Positions 22,288-35,609 are shown, counted from the first letter of the stretch. The stretch: DNA of 64,000 bases from Mycogone perniciosa (GCA_025331125.1 JAOALB010000073.1:124001-188000); one strand, 5' to 3'. Notes: a model not told the origin generated them from the sequence alone. Numbers and translations are program-made.

Positions 22288-23421
22288 TGATATTTGCCAC
22301 ACCGGTGCGGAGAAGCAATAAACCCTGGGTGATCACCGGGGAAAACAGAAGACGGAGGAGGCTCTCAGAGCCATGAGTCGGCGCGTAAACGGGTACGACT
22401 GGATTGAGGTAGCAGGTGGTTATGGGTGTGAAGGGGAAAGGTATTTCGTGGCAGAACAGGAGGTCTCGAAATTAGAAAGAAGAGGCCTTTGGGCCGAAGG
22501 CAAATATAACCAAGTGCAAGGAAGGAATGGAAATCCTATTTGCTCTGTCTTCTTCTCTTCCTCTTTTTCCTTTTATTTCTCACAGCTTCATATCGTCTTA
22601 CCGTTTACGGCCTTTGATCAGAGTTCCTTACCCTCTTCCGCCGTATTTGAACCTTCAACTAACTAAATTGTAGGCCTTCTGGATAAATTCATCAACGATG
22701 GCGACGGTAAGTTAGACGATGAGCTGTTACAGGGGAAACTAATTAATCCAAGTTCGGAAGTGAGCACGCAAAGCTGCCTCAGTGCAGGAGCTTTGCTTGC
22801 CCCGATGAGCGCCTTTCGTGGGCATTAGACTTGCAGATGAGAAAGGAATAGCATGTGATGATATGAACTCGGAGTAATGAGCTTAGATGTCTTTGGTAAA
22901 ATATGTGGGAGACAAACAGGAGTCCGAGAAGTGGAAAGGCCTCGATCTAAGCCCTGAATCGCTCACATATCCTCCGCACATGTTGCTCCTTGTTGAGCTC
23001 AATACTAGTACTAATAGCGCTGCAAAGCCGGTGTTGAGGGAGTTTGGTGTATTACTACTTTGTAGGATATATTAGTACCTGTCTTTTTTCAGATTGATAA
23101 GGTTGTACACTTTATAGTATTGCTAGTAATATGTATTATTTATTTAATTTCGAAGAACAAATCGTTATTTATGTTGCTTAGAGACTATTATTACTATCTA
23201 GATACTTCGTACTTAATATGGCACTGCATATCCGCAGTATACTGGCAATTACCGCCATAGAACCCCACTCACCCCTTACCACCTCACCTCAAGACTGATA
23301 TTTTATTCAACCCTTTCAACATCAATTCATGTAGATTCATCTATTCACCTGCTGTGACACACCCTCCTCATTGACTTTAGACTTATTACTGCTATTGAAT
23401 TCAAGGTATTCCACATCCAAG
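22288..23421. other. AT-rich spacer with possible remnant coding
   Basis: A frame at 22373-22545 reads GYDWIEVAGGYGCEGERYF and could be a last remnant of the island, but I do not recognise it. The rest, especially 23080-23240, is AT-rich with no gene seen. It includes the promoter of the gene starting at 23422. Confidence 0.4.
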
Positions 23422-24103
23422 ATGGCGTCACAAAAGAAGCCCGTGCGCGACTGGCTCTACCTATTCATCATAGGCGCCCAACTCTTTGGCATAATAGGTA
23501 TGAGATGGGTCACATCACCCAGTTTCTCTCACCAGCAAAACTCATCGTGACACTCGTAACTAATATTATGCAGCCCTCGACCTCGTCTCCTTCTACCCCA
23601 AATTCCTCTGGGAAGCCCCCTCTTCCCCCTTGCACTTCCTCGTCTCCATCGGAGAATACTACCAAGCCTCCTCTGGCGACCCCTTTTGGGTGCACTACTC
23701 TGACGCGCCCTGGTTCCGGGTCTTCCTCTACATCGAAGGGCTCCTCCAGCTCCCTCTGGCAGCTTATCTCGTCTACCAGCTGGCTTCCAAGAGGCCTACT
23801 TCCGGTCCCGTGGAGCTGGCAGGCCTGGCGTTTGGATGTCTCACATTCATGGGCTCGGCAGCGTGTTGCTTTGAGTTGTACCATATGGGCCCGGATAAGG
23901 TGAGCGAGGAAAAGAAGCCTTCGTTACTGTATGGGACATATCTCCCGTTTGTTGTCATACGTAAGTTCATAATATTCTTATCATCGGCTTGTCTCTCTTG
24001 AGAGCCTGGCTGACGTCGTGTAGCGGCGGTGCTGGCTGTGGACATGTTCTCGAGGCTATTGCCTCGCGTGCAGGCATCTGATACCAAGGCAAAAGCCCAG
24101 TAA
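23422..24103 (+). CDS. TMEM97/sigma-2 receptor-like EXPERA membrane protein
   Basis: Three exons (23422-23497, 23574-23960, 24024-24103) give 180 residues. Four hydrophobic helices are visible: WLYLFIIGAQLFGIIALDL; the stretch around WFRVFLYIEGLLQLPLAAYL; LAGLAFGCLTFMGSAACCFEL; and LPFVVIPAVLAVDMF. Pattern and length fit the EXPERA family of ER membrane proteins related to TMEM97 and emopamil-binding protein, which take part in sterol handling. The enzyme EBP is longer, so TMEM97-like is preferred. The gene lies next to the decayed island and appears normal. Confidence 0.8.
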
Positions 24104-24331
24104 CTGTCGGCTCTTGCTTAACGAGGCTTCACATAAAGATAATCATAAATTCATGCGGCATGCAATAACAAAACGCCTCATCAAGAGGTTGGTAGTATTC
24201 ATCTCCGTCATAGCCTTCCGAGACTCCAGTGGTTTGTACAGAATAATAACCAGCCACCCAAAAAGAATCCTCATTGCCGTTTCTGATACAATCACGTATG
24301 CAAACGAGATAGAATAATTAAATTATCACAC

Positions 24332-25274
24332 TTAATCCTTCCTTTTGGAATATCCCCATCCATTACCCACGCCATAGCCTAGGGGCGTCGCTCCGCCCAT
24401 AGACCTCCCCTTGAGTCTCTTTGGTAGCACCACACCCATGGTGTACATACCGGCAGCCACCACGCCAGCGATGAAGGATAGGAGACTGTAGAACACGGTG
24501 CTCGCGTAAATATGTCCGCCTAGGCCCTGCCACTCGACTCGACCCTCCGTCTTGGGCAAGGCGGGCGTAGGGAACCATCGTACGGAGAAGCTCAGCGGCA
24601 GTGGATCCCCGATGACGAGCTTCTTGGTGTGAGAGCCCGTCATGTGGCTCAGAGGACTCGTGCTATACGAAATAGCTGAATCAAGCACGCCGCTATCATG
24701 GGGGTGCTGGTGATGCTTCGGCGTGGAATGCAGCAAGACGTTCATGTGCGTGCTGATATGCATATGGCTGAGCTGCAGCGTACCTGCGAGGGCGAAGACA
24801 AGAGGGATGTATTCCTGCGTAGGGGGCTTCTCGCCAACGACCTCGACATGGGCGGACGGACGGGCTGGCAGACGACAGGACAAGGGAGCGTCGCTATGGA
24901 TATAAAACTCGAGGAGGTGGAAGAACGGATCCGTGATGAGGGGAATGGTGCAGTTGACCTCGCCCTCGACACCGTAGTTGAACTGGAGTGGCTCGCTGGT
25001 CTCGTTGCAGACGGGGAAGGGGATCCATTGCAACTCGTGGTTTGCGTTTTCGATGTGCTCGCCGGTTTCGCTGAGGAGAGAGAGAGTAGGTTAGCCACAC
25101 ATGCTTGACGATCCTGCTGACGGTTTATTCCGGGCATTAGGTAACATACGAGCTGCGATTCATGCACTCCACATGGATTGGCGCGCCATAATGATACGAA
25201 GGCAATCCATCAGGCGGAATGGCTGCGACGAGAGGCATCAGCGCGCCGACGAGAGTTGCGACGGCAGCGAGCAT
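24332..25274 (-). CDS. Conserved fungal secretory-pathway membrane protein of unknown function
   Basis: Two exons (25274-25150 and 25070-24332) give 287 residues. The first about 20 residues (MLAAVATLVGALMPLVAAIP) form a signal peptide. A lumenal part follows with Cys pairs (HVECMNRS, FPVCNETS, VNCTIPL, LSCRLP) and N-glycosylation sites. One strong transmembrane helix near residues 247-268 (VFYSLLSFIAGVVAAGMYTM) is followed by a short basic tail ending KRKD, which resembles a dilysine ER-retrieval signal. This makes it a type I membrane protein, probably of the ER or early Golgi. I recognise no named family. Confidence 0.7.
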
Positions 25275-25615
25275 AGTGGGCAATCGAGGAAGACAGAGTC
25301 AATGGTACGGCATTCTTTGCTTTCCTCTTATCGGATGGGCGTTCTTAATCCTTAACAACACATGACTTGTTCCATCTGCCGCGTTGCTGCTGATGTTGAC
25401 TATTATTATTTCGAGGTTGAAGACGGAGTATGGAGTACGGAGCACAGATAATATTAGATAGATAGTGCTGCGATACAGGGGGATAGTGGGACTGAGGACA
25501 CGCCACCGTTTTCACCCCCCTTCAGCAGGGGCCACGCGCCACAATCCCAACCAGGGTTAGGGTACGATATCAACATGGAGATGGTCTCCTTCATATAACC
25601 ACCATCTTAACTCCA

Positions 25616-26651
25616 TCACTTCTGCACCATTCCAGTCATGCTGATAACCTCCCAGTCTATATCCCACCCTTGACCGCCGTACTTCTCCTCCAGATGCTTC
25701 TCAACAAGCCCCTTCACTTCCTCCATGGGATGCGCTGTTCTCATCTCCTCACTCCAAAACGCATTCATCAGCCACGGCATCATCATTCCATAAGTCGAAA
25801 CAAACTCCGACGCATTGTCTACGTGATAGTCTCCCGGAGTCACCTTGACCTGCACGTCCTTGAAGCCTTGTTTGTTGAGATTCTGCTCGATCCACGCCGG
25901 GTCATACCAATGGCCAGACTTGTGCATCTGCATCGGAATCTCGTCCGGACAAGGGGCATCGAATGGGAGTGATTCGAAGGCTGATCGCATATCCGGGTAC
26001 CAGAAGCGATGGCTAGTGCTACTTGTGTAAGTTGTGGCACCGAAGATGCCTCCAGGTTTGAGAACCCTCATACAATCTAGGATGTATTCACGTCAGCTCT
26101 GTCTTCCCGAAGGATGTCGATGCCATCTTACCTTTCAGCACAGCGTCAGGGTCTGGGATGATATGGAGTCCCAGGGTAACTGCCACATGGCTGAACGAGT
26201 CTTCTGGAAGTCCAGTATCCTGCCAAAGTTCTTTTCATTAGCCACAAACATCATCAGCTCACTGAGGTGGAACTGGTCATACCATGGCATCCAGCACCTT
26301 CGCCTCCGTATTCACCCATCCCTCGGCATCAATCCTCTTCTTCGTCAGATTGACCATCCCCGCAGAGCTATCCGCACACACAAAGGAGCTGGCTTGGAGC
26401 ACATCCTTGGGCAGTATAGTCTGCACCTTTTGAGTGAACACGCCCGCCCCACAGGCACTGTCCAACAGGGATACAGCCTCAGTGGACTTCTCAGTAAATC
26501 CCATCTGGGACACCAGCGGAGTCGCAAGGGATGACATCATCTTGCGAGAGGCGAGAAGCATACTCTGCTCATCCACTGCGTGTTTGTCAATGTTCTGGAA
26601 CGTATTGGAGAGATTCTTCGCCATAGAGACGAGGTTCGCGCCAGAAGCCAT
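25616..26651 (-). CDS. Class I SAM-dependent methyltransferase
   Basis: Three exons (26651-26283, 26219-26132, 26076-25616) give 305 residues. The SAM-binding motif I reads VSLLDSACGAGVFTQKV. The acidic residue of motif II is in FVCADSSAGMV. The post-motif region ALGLHIIPDPDAVL-type (here VTLGLHIIPDPDAVL) and MRVLKPGGIFGATTY are typical of UbiE-like small-molecule methyltransferases. It is cytosolic by appearance, and the substrate cannot be told. An upstream in-frame ATG at 26690 would add 13 residues. No biosynthetic cluster surrounds it, so a role in secondary metabolism is not supported. Confidence 0.8.
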
Positions 26652-28498
26652 TTTCACCAAGGTATTCGCTGAACAATATGATTGATGCAAGTTGTGTAAG
26701 TACTATTCAACAAGCAACTAGACATTGGTGAGGGCACCAACGACGTAAATATATACTTGACAAGTGTCCGAGAAGTCGCCGGGGATGTCACATGAATCCT
26801 CTTGGCAGAGTCAAAGGACGAAATGCAAGCACTTTTCAGATTATTCTATAAATGATATTATGAATAATCATTTATACTCACAGCGGCAGCTATAATGGCC
26901 GTTAATGATCATGGCAATCTCTCAAACACTTCCTCGTAAAAAGGACGAGCCATACCGTGATATCATTCCTCGATACATAAACAGCAAGCCTTGAAAAGAA
27001 TGGTATTTGGGTGTCGACTCCGCACCCGTGATAATGCCGGCACAGACATAGCACAGAGGCCAAGGCGTAGTGAAGACATCCCATCAGTACCAAAAGTGAT
27101 CTATCAGATACTTCATCTTTTCCGTCTCTTTGCCCTGTTTACCACCCACAGATGCCAGCAATAATCCAATGGGGTAGTACAAATTCGCAGTGAGCCAGCC
27201 CTCGAACCCTTTGAAGGGGCAAAGGGATAGTCAAAGAAATTTATCCAAATCGACCAACTCCCAGTATCCAAGACGCCAGCGTCACCACCACCACCACCAC
27301 CATGTAGCATCATCATCAAAACAAAGACCGAGGTTCGGTGCCCAGCCTACGGGAGACCTAGCGGACACCCACAACCTCGAGGCTCAATACACCAACAACC
27401 CAGTCATTATGTGGGAAACTCATGTTTACAAATGACCGGGCGTGAAGCGTATGAGCTGGGAAACGTGGGTAATCGACCGACAAGACGAGTGGTTTATATG
27501 TGTCAGGGATCGAAAGGCCGAACAGTTCGGCAACAACGTATAGTTGTATGGTGATAATTTTGTTAGATAGAAGTTGAACTACTTTGCTTTTTGGAGTATT
27601 AAAACGAGAAAGTATTAAAATAACATTATTCGAAACGAAGGCATAAAAAGAGTTTGAAGAGAATCAAACCTACAGACCAGGCCGGTCCATCCTGAGATCT
27701 GTATCATTAGAGCCATGCTCCATCACGAGGCCAACTTCTCCCCTCTTTATATATCCCATCACCTCATCAAACAAAGTCACTTTAAATATCAACCGACACT
27801 CTGCCATGTACTCATCTCTCACATTCCCACCTTAGTCTCTGCCCCGTCCCGAATCTCCCCCAATTAAGCCTCATAAATCCATTCGCACGCCTTAGCCAAC
27901 TTGAAATGAGGCGGTCTGTCTTGTTCGCCTCACCAAGCAGAGCGAATACCATAACAGCGAAAAACGGGATGCATATATCACATTTAGGATTCTGTCCAAG
28001 GGCAATGTCCCGCTTGATCACAAGCTAGAATACTCACTCCTCTTTGGGCCACGTTCATATTCGAAGGCCCGGCTTCACCGAAAAAGGGGTGCCTTACTTA
28101 CGCCTTAGCATCTTCACAGGCATCCACGAGGCGAAAACCAAAGCAATATGAAGCTATTCACGCTGCCAAACATGTCCGATGAGGTGTCAAATGCCAAACG
28201 TCCTCCACTAAATGCCAGCTCTCTCTCTCTCTCTTCTACCGAAAGGGCGAGGGATCCGCCCACCACTGAAAAACAACGGTTTCCCTCGCATAATACTACA
28301 TACATCCTACTTGCGTGTGTGTGAGTGTGTCTTATACAACAATTGGACCCTGCCATTGGCGCCATCACAAACCAGATTCTGCTGTTCTTTTTCCTTTGCT
28401 TTGCCCTGCACACACCTAAAACGAAAAGACATTACTTCCCCCTCCCTGCCACTCTGCTCCCCCGCCGCCGCCTTGTATGTTATGCATCTCTAACTCGC
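26652..28498. other. Gene-free spacer of about 1.8 kb
   Basis: No frame resembling a known protein was found. Contents include a CAC/CAT repeat near 27285-27310 and an AT-rich part at 27540-27650. No RNA gene was recognised. Confidence 0.5.
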
Positions 28499-31400
28499 TC
28501 ACATGAACCTGAGGCTGCCTGTTGGCACCCTCTCTACCAAGCCAGCCACCTCCCTTCGTAGCATCTTCAGCACCCGTCGCACATCTGCCAAATCAGCGCC
28601 GCCGTTGTTATGGCCGTGTCCAGGCGGCGGCAGCGCAGCTTCACACCGTTGAAGCAAGTCGCTGACCGCAGGTCCAAGCGAGCCGCCCTTGCCGGCACCG
28701 CCACGTCGTCGCACTTCTGCCACCCAGTCGTTTACCACGTAGACAATGACCTCAATGACACGATTGCGCACCATGCCACTGAATCCGTAGTCTTGCGTGT
28801 CAAAGATGTTCTCCAACACTCTAACAATCATGTCGTGAGATACACCCAGGGATAGGAAGAGCTGGATGGGCCAGGTAGGATCGGCGCCGATGGTGGCGTC
28901 TTGCTGGTAAGCGACAGCGTATCGGCAAAGTTGCGGGAGAAGTGTTTGGATCGGGAAAACGAAGCTGTCTAGCGAGGTATGATGGGCAATGTTCTGAATC
29001 TTGCTCGTGACAGCCTCATATGGCCAAGGGGGTAACGGCATGCCAGGCTCCGCAGCCTCGTGTCTCGCTATGACTTCATCGTGAGTTTGTGAAATGAGGT
29101 TTTCCCAAGTTCCCGAAATGGTCGTAGGATTACGGTAGTTGGCTGTATGGTAAATGAGCAGGCAGAGATCATAATAGCCCGCCTGGTCGGCGTAGTCGTT
29201 GAAGAGCTGCAAGCCACAGTCAGTCACCATCACACGGCATCCTATACGTGGAGTGTCTCCTTACCTCTGAAAGGCCAATAATCTTGCCATCGAGAGCCTT
29301 TTCAATCTCAACCTTCCTCTCCATATCAATCCGGTCATCTGCTACCAACCGTCCCAGGAGGTCATCTTGGATATTGGCGATTTCGAGCAAATCAGTCACC
29401 TCATGATTGAGTCTCTGCTGCTGCTGTCGGCTGACACCAACAGTCGCCACGTTAGCATTGGCCTTAGCGAGACTGAGAAGTCTGATCCGATCCTTGATGC
29501 CAATGGCGAAGTCTGAATTAGCGAGCTCCGCCTGCACCTCGGCAGCGTCGAAAAAGCGACTGCGGTTGGTGTAAAACCGACACAACAGATCGGCGTGCTC
29601 CACATTGGTCCCAGCCAACCGCTGCAAAAATGTGATGACATGAGGTGAGTCAATACCAAGGATCCGCTCCGTCCACCCTTGCTCAATGTACCACTCATAC
29701 AGGTCAAAGTGGAATACCTCATCGTCTGATCCGTTGACGACTTCATACGCTTCATTTCTCTTTGTCGCAATGAGAGTCGGCCGTCCGTCGACTGTGAGTG
29801 GTTCAGCGCCCGAAGCAGCATCAAGATGACGGAGGACTTCATGAATCAAGTCGTACGCCCTCTTTCTCTCGCCAAAGGCACCTGCGCGTGGGTCAGCTGC
29901 AGGCTTGCCTTCGTTGATCCACATCAGGGCAGTGTTACCCCTGTCCTGCTCTCGGGCAACGTAGAGGCACAGTTGGATAGCGCCAGCGTAGTACTTCAGG
30001 TCGATATACTGAGCAATCGCGCTCTGCAGATTGGCATATGTCAGACTGCGAGCCACCTTTTGGAAGAGTGTCAAGCTCTCGTTGAGGAGAACCCTTGATT
30101 GGTTGGTGTTAAGGGGCTGCTCTGATGCCCTCTTGAGCGACTCCTGAGCCTTAAAGATGACCACATCATCCGGACTACAGAAGCTGCCACATCTCCTTCG
30201 CAACGCATCCGCGACTGTCTCAACATTTGAGCCGCTTTCAATGTTACGATTAACAATGGCCTTGACAAGCAACTTGGCAAGATCCTTGCCATCTGCTTGT
30301 GAGAAAAGCTTCTCATAGGTCAGGTCTCTGAGCTCTTGTCGCGCTGTGTCATCCAATCTGGTGAAAATATCGGAAACGCGCTCGTCGAACAACATAAGCA
30401 CAAACGATATGCCTTCCGATATACTTTCCATCAGCTTCTGGAGAGCATGAAGCGCCTGGTGCTCAGCCTGCAGTGCCACCTCCTCTTGCCGACTCGAGAC
30501 TCGTTGCAAGTCTGAAGGGCCTGACATCCCCTGAATGAGACCCTTGTTGGCTGCAATAAATCTTCTTAGCCGCTCGAGGTTTTCTTGGGTGGTACTAAGC
30601 TTAGCAAGAGGTATTGTAGAGATGACGGAGATGGTTCCATTGGGTGCAACCCCTGATTGAATGACGGGGGCTTTCCAGAGTTTCCGAATCAGTCTTGAGA
30701 GGTACAATGCCAATGCATCATGTCGCGAGGACAGCTTGACTGAATCTGTTGTCAGGGATGATCCATCTGTTTCCACAATCGTAGGCTGGCCACCGAAATC
30801 GACGAAAAGCCCCCGTGCACGGTCTTCAGTGGCCTGATCGATCGCCTTCACAGCGCCGGGTCTGGAGTCACCACCGTGACCACAAGCCACGGCGAGAGCT
30901 GTCGCGACGGTTTCCACACGGCCATAAAGCTGGATGAGACGCCTACACATCAGATCTAAGGCCTCATCACCAGGAGCGTCCCGAATTGCGGCTGCAAAGG
31001 TATCCACAAGCCGACGCCGCCGAATGACATGAATTCCCGTGTTAGTGAGGACAGCAAACTCGCTGGGCGGCTCATCAAACTGAACAGCCAATTCATTTCC
31101 AAATCCAACCGGCTGAGGAGCGGCAGCAAATGGCTTTGTGATCAATCCCACGGCCTCAGCTCGACTGCCGATATCAATCCAACTTGCTTGCTCAAAGTAT
31201 CTCAACGGGGTGTTGGGTGAGGTGCGTTTTATCCTGCCAGTCTCCGGGCCTGCCACAAACAACGAATCTGAGTTGGGGTCATCCCTCTTGCTGACGAAAT
31301 CCAAAAAGAAGCCTGGGGCAAACCGGGCGCCTTGTCTGCTTGCCACCAACATGGCCGAATCTAAATCAACCACTGATTCTCCCGCAGGCTGGGAGCCGAA

Positions 31401-32858
31401 TTGCACGGATCGTCGAGAAGTTGGTGACGGAGGAAATTTGATAAACTGGACCTGCATACTCTGTGGCGCCAAATTGGCCTGAGATCCGTATAGATAGGAA
31501 GATGCGTTTGTTGCGCTGAAGAAGAGGCGGCAGCCGGTGTCTGTTAACGCCATGAGATGTAGCTTTGAGGCCTCCTGCTTTGAAATAGGGCTGATGGACA
31601 CAATGTTCGTTCGGTCACTCAAAAGCTTCGACTGCGTGATCATGTGCGCAATGTCTCGCAGGCAATGCATCTTCGTCTTTTCAATCACTTTATTCAGCCG
31701 GTCGGGAGCCTCCATGTGGTAAGTTCGAATAGTTGACTTGTTGGACAAGGTGTAGATGAGCTTTCTCGTGTCATCAATGACAATATCCACCAAATGCTCG
31801 AGGTCCTTTTGGGACCAGAAGCCAGATTGTAAAGTGACGACCGAGGACCAGCCTGGATTCGAATGGTTGATTCTACCACACCGATTCGAAAACCACTTTT
31901 CCTCAGACTGATAGTAAAGTTCGTTGATGTCGACGTCGCTACATCCTCCAAAGAAGATGCGCCCATCCGCCGAACCACTGATGACGCGAATATCATTGCC
32001 CCGAATAGGAAGAACCATCTTTGTCTGATACAAAGTAACAGACTTGGTCCCTGCCGGGGTGTCTACCGCAGACACACCTAATAGGATCATTTCTGAAGAT
32101 GTGGCCACTACGAGGATGTGCGTGATCGTGTTGACAAAGATGCCGGGCTTTGGGGGAACGAGTGCAACCGCGTGGATCGTATGTGGCTGGTCCTCGAACC
32201 CAATGAGTTCAGGGTCAGAGTGGGTATAGTCCCAAAGGAAGAGGGAGTTGTCAATCACAACCCATGCGTGGTTGATCTCAGCAAACAGTCCCATGAGCGT
32301 CTGCAGCTGGCCGGTATTATAGTGATCGAAAATTTGATTCGGTATCGGGTACATGTTCGTCTTCTGGAACGGAGCCCAGGCGGAGTCGGGGCCGGGGAGT
32401 TCATAGTCGGATGATGCTCCCTCTTCAGAATGATACGTCAATCAATGGTTCTCAAGCTAAACACGGGCAAACTTACGTCTGCAATACGAATCGAGGTCTG
32501 GGAAACTCTCATCGAGCTGCAGGAAGGAATTGATGGCCTTGGCCGCCTTTAGCACGGGGGGGATGTTCTCGACGCGTGGAGGCGGCAATGGATTCAGAGG
32601 CGTCAGTCCTCCGCCATCCACATTGGCACCCGTTGCCGCCACTGCTGTCGAAGCCGCCGGTACCGCGCCTCGGGGTGCTGCTGTCGTCGCTCTGCCAGCA
32701 GTCGTTGCCGCGGGACCCTGGGGATTCTGGCCCTCCGAGATGGGAAATAGTTGCCGACGCACAGGATCATGGCCGGTCTGGTATCTCGAAGCAATAGCCG
32801 GCGTGTTCAAGAATGCGCCAGGCACCGGGCGCACCGGCGTGGCCGTGGGAAACGACAT
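28499..32858 (-). CDS. NUP170: Nucleoporin Nup155/Nup170, inner-ring scaffold of the nuclear pore
   Basis: Three exons (32858-32477, 32422-29265, 29206-28499) give 1415 residues, the usual length for the family. The N-terminus (MSFPTATPVRPVPGAFLNTP, residues 1-20) leads through an Ala/Pro-rich linker to SYCRQGASSDYELPG at the first splice junction. A beta-propeller region follows (about 140-600), then a long alpha-solenoid to the C-terminus (ELFNDYADQAGYYDLCLLIY). Nup170 anchors the pore's inner ring to the nuclear membrane and helps assemble it. The start at 32858 was chosen because the frame upstream has no ATG before a stop near 33008. The first intron is only 54 bp. Confidence 0.95.
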
Positions 32859-33476
32859 GTCGGGCACCAGGTCGATCGAGGCCGGGGCGAAGGCTGCTTC
32901 ACCAATGCCGTGGATGCTGAGCGAGAGCGAGATCGAGAACGCGCTGTCAGAGCATGAAGAACGGATCGCACAGTCGGCGATGGCGCAATCCGGAGCTTCG
33001 CGTCGCTAGCTGAAGCTCCTGCCGGCGATCGAAGACGAAATGGCGGGCTTGGGAGGGAAAAGATGACGTTGGCGACCGCCGTTGAGAAACACGATCCAAG
33101 AACTTCTTTATTTTGGAGTAGCACTGGGAGGTTGGCACAGCTCGCATTATTTTTCGTCCCTGGCGTTGAACTGCGCTAGTCCTGATTAGTCCGCAGGTGA
33201 GCCAAGCGCAGGCCCCACGCAGAGCGTCAAATTCACGAGCATGCCCAATCAATCACTCGACTTGAAGCAAGGCAATGAAAATGGAAATGAAAATAAAGAG
33301 GGCAAACGGCATATATATGGATAGCAGCAACAGGTTCAATTATTACTCTTTTTTCACACAGTTTCTATTACCATGACTAGGCGCATTAATGTCATATCAA
33401 GCCCATAACTACACATCCCTCCTTTTAATCCATCTAGCCCCTTTTACCCATCCAGTTGTTTTCATGTGACCAGCAA
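32859..33476. other. Spacer between NUP170 and the ketoreductase gene
   Basis: About 620 bp holding the NUP170 promoter and 5' leader and the 3' flank of the gene at 33477. Open frames here are shadows. Confidence 0.5.
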
Positions 33477-34561
33477 TTACTGCTTCTTCGCCTCACGAGC
33501 CTGCTTGCGAAGGGCTCGGCGACGGATATCAATGTGCATCTTCTTGTTGTACCAAATCGTCACAGGGCTGTTCACGCCAAGGACGTTCTCAACCACCCAC
33601 AACATGAAGGCATGGCTCCACCAAGGAGTGTACGTGTTGGGGGCGGTCTGGTACGCACCCTGCCCGACCTTGCCCAGTGCCGCCTTCACAAATCCGCGAG
33701 GGGTCGGGATAAGCAGACTAGGGCGACGGATCTTGCTCATAGCAGTCGTGACGAGATGGCTCAGGACCAAGTAGACATCAACGTTGTCATCGGCCAACTC
33801 GGACGATAGGGCATTGCTCCACTGTTGCAGGAAAGCCTTGCTGCCAGAGTAAGTCGCCAGGTAAGGGGTGGGAGTCCAGCCGCCAAAGGAGCCCATGGTC
33901 AGGATCAGACCACGCTTCCGCTTCTGGAGAATGGGGGCGACAACCTGAGTGACCTTGAGAGTTCCAAGACAGTTGATAGTGACAATGTTCTGGAGCTCCT
34001 GCTTGGGTGTCTCCAGGAACGGGACGGGCATGCTGTGGCTCTGGCCAACATTGTTGATCAAGATGCCAACATCAAGGCCTTGCACGAGCTCCTGGAGCCT
34101 CTCATAATCCGCATCATTGTCCTGGGAAAAGTCCATCGCCAGAGTCTTTATCTGAATTCCCTTTCCATTGTATTTTTGTTCAATCTCCTTCGCCAGAGTA
34201 TCGAGCTTCGACTGGGTTCGGGAAACGAGAACGAGGTTGAAGCCCTTGGCAGCGAGTTGCAGGGCGTACTCTTTGCCCAAACCATCGGAAGCACCGGTCA
34301 CGACAGCCCAAGTGCCAGGTTTTCCATATTGGCGAAGCTATATTGAATGTTAGTGATGCAAACAAAGTCCATTCAACAGGCCGAGGCTGATGAGAGAGGG
34401 GAGCGCACGTTGGTGCCACCCAGCAAGAATGCGCTGAGCACCAGCTGCAGGTAGCTGAAAAGCTTCGACCAGAGGAAGAGAGCTCCAATTCCAGCCAAAG
34501 CCAACTGGACAGGCTGTGGGACAGCAGGCGCGTCCTGCAGAAAAGCCGTAATTGAGTCCAT
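33477..34561 (-). CDS. Very-long-chain 3-ketoacyl-CoA reductase (KAR / Ifa38 type)
   Basis: Two exons (34561-34409 and 34337-33477) give 337 residues. An N-terminal membrane helix (residues about 17-45, VQLALAGIGALFLWSKLFSY) precedes a short-chain dehydrogenase domain. Its features are WAVVTGASDGLGKEYA (NADPH site), LINNVG, the catalytic Ser in LTMGSFGG and Tyr-x3-Lys in ATYSGSKAF. The C-terminus is basic, with KKMHIDIRRRALRKQ and a KKQ end that could aid ER retention. The enzyme reduces 3-ketoacyl-CoA in the ER elongation cycle that supplies sphingolipids. It shares its promoter region with ERG28. Confidence 0.92.
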
Positions 34562-34929
34562 GGCTCTACGACGATAACCGAGTATAATGAGGTGGGGTGG
34601 TGTAGAATCGAGGAATTGGTGGGTGGGAGAAATGTGGTCGAGTGCCGTAAATGTTGGGACACAAGGGTCCCCTCTAACAGCTACCCAGCAATTCCGTAGA
34701 AACAAAAAAAAGAGTTTAAAAAGACCTCCCATTGGTCTATAAATCTTGACATGGAGTCGACTTTTAATACTACCTAGTACGGAGTAGCAGACCGTCAATT
34801 TTGCAATCGCGCCGCAAACCAGACAGCTCCAAGCAAGCGCCATAATATCCCGTATTACTACTACTAATTCAACCAGCCCAAGTAGTACCATCATCATCAT
34901 CATCATTACCAACAACTCAGCTATCAACC
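34562..34929. promoter_or_regulatory. Divergent promoter of the ketoacyl-CoA reductase and ERG28 genes
   Basis: About 370 bp between two start codons pointing apart. It contains the TACGGAGTAC-type motif GTACGGAGTA at 34777-34786 and an ATC/CAT repeat near 34890-34906. Both genes act in ER lipid synthesis, which makes shared control plausible but unproven. Confidence 0.5.
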
Positions 34930-35498
34930 ATGGACTTCATTCAGTCTCTTCTTCCTCCCGCAAAGGGCATCCTGCCCTATTACATGCTCATCGTGAGTGG
35001 TTCCAATGGCTCTAATCGACTCTACAGCGTCACTAACCCAAGCATCAGCTCTCCGTCGTCTCCATCGGCAATTCCCTCCAAGCCTACACAACCCTCCATT
35101 TCTCCCGGCGCGTTTACAATGGCCGCTTCATACGAAACCCCAAGCTCCCTCCCGCCTCCGCCAAGTTCAACCCGGAGGATGCAGCCAACAAGCTCATCCC
35201 AGCCCAGAATGACCCCCAGGCGGCCGACCAGCTGACACCCCTCGCGGGCAGATTGTTCGGAACCTGGACGCTCATCACCTGCATCGTGCGGTGCTATGCG
35301 GCGTATAACCTGCACATTGGCCCCATGTACAACATCGCAATATGGACATATGTGGTGGCACTGGGACATTTCGCCAGTGAGTTGTTCGTATTCAAGAGCA
35401 TGACTCTTGGTGTGCCGCAACTGTTCCCGTTTACGCTGGCCACGACTGCTCTAATCTGGATGCCCATGGTTCGGGACCACTACGTCGAATCCAACTAG
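34930..35498 (+). CDS. ERG28: Ergosterol biosynthesis scaffold protein Erg28
   Basis: Two exons (34930-34992 and 35049-35498) give 170 residues. Erg28 is a small ER membrane protein that tethers the sterol C-4 demethylation enzymes (Erg25, Erg26, Erg27). Typical segments are LPYYMLILSVVSIGNSLQAY at the splice junction, FGTWTLITCIVRCYAAYN and FASELFVFKSM. Four hydrophobic stretches are visible. Length and order match the family. Confidence 0.92.
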
Positions 35499-35609
35499 AC
35501 GAAAGACTACGCGGCTGGGCTCCGGTCGTGGCAATGGCGGCATTGGATATAATGTATTGATGTACAGAGACAACAACGACAATTGTCTATAGATAGGGCA
35601 TTTAATAAT

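Noticed and set aside
22373..22666. Small plus-strand gene after the TPR pseudogene
   Set aside because: The stretch around GYDWIEVAGGYGCEGERYF looks somewhat protein-like, but there is no recognisable family, and the frame ends in low-complexity Ser/Phe sequence.
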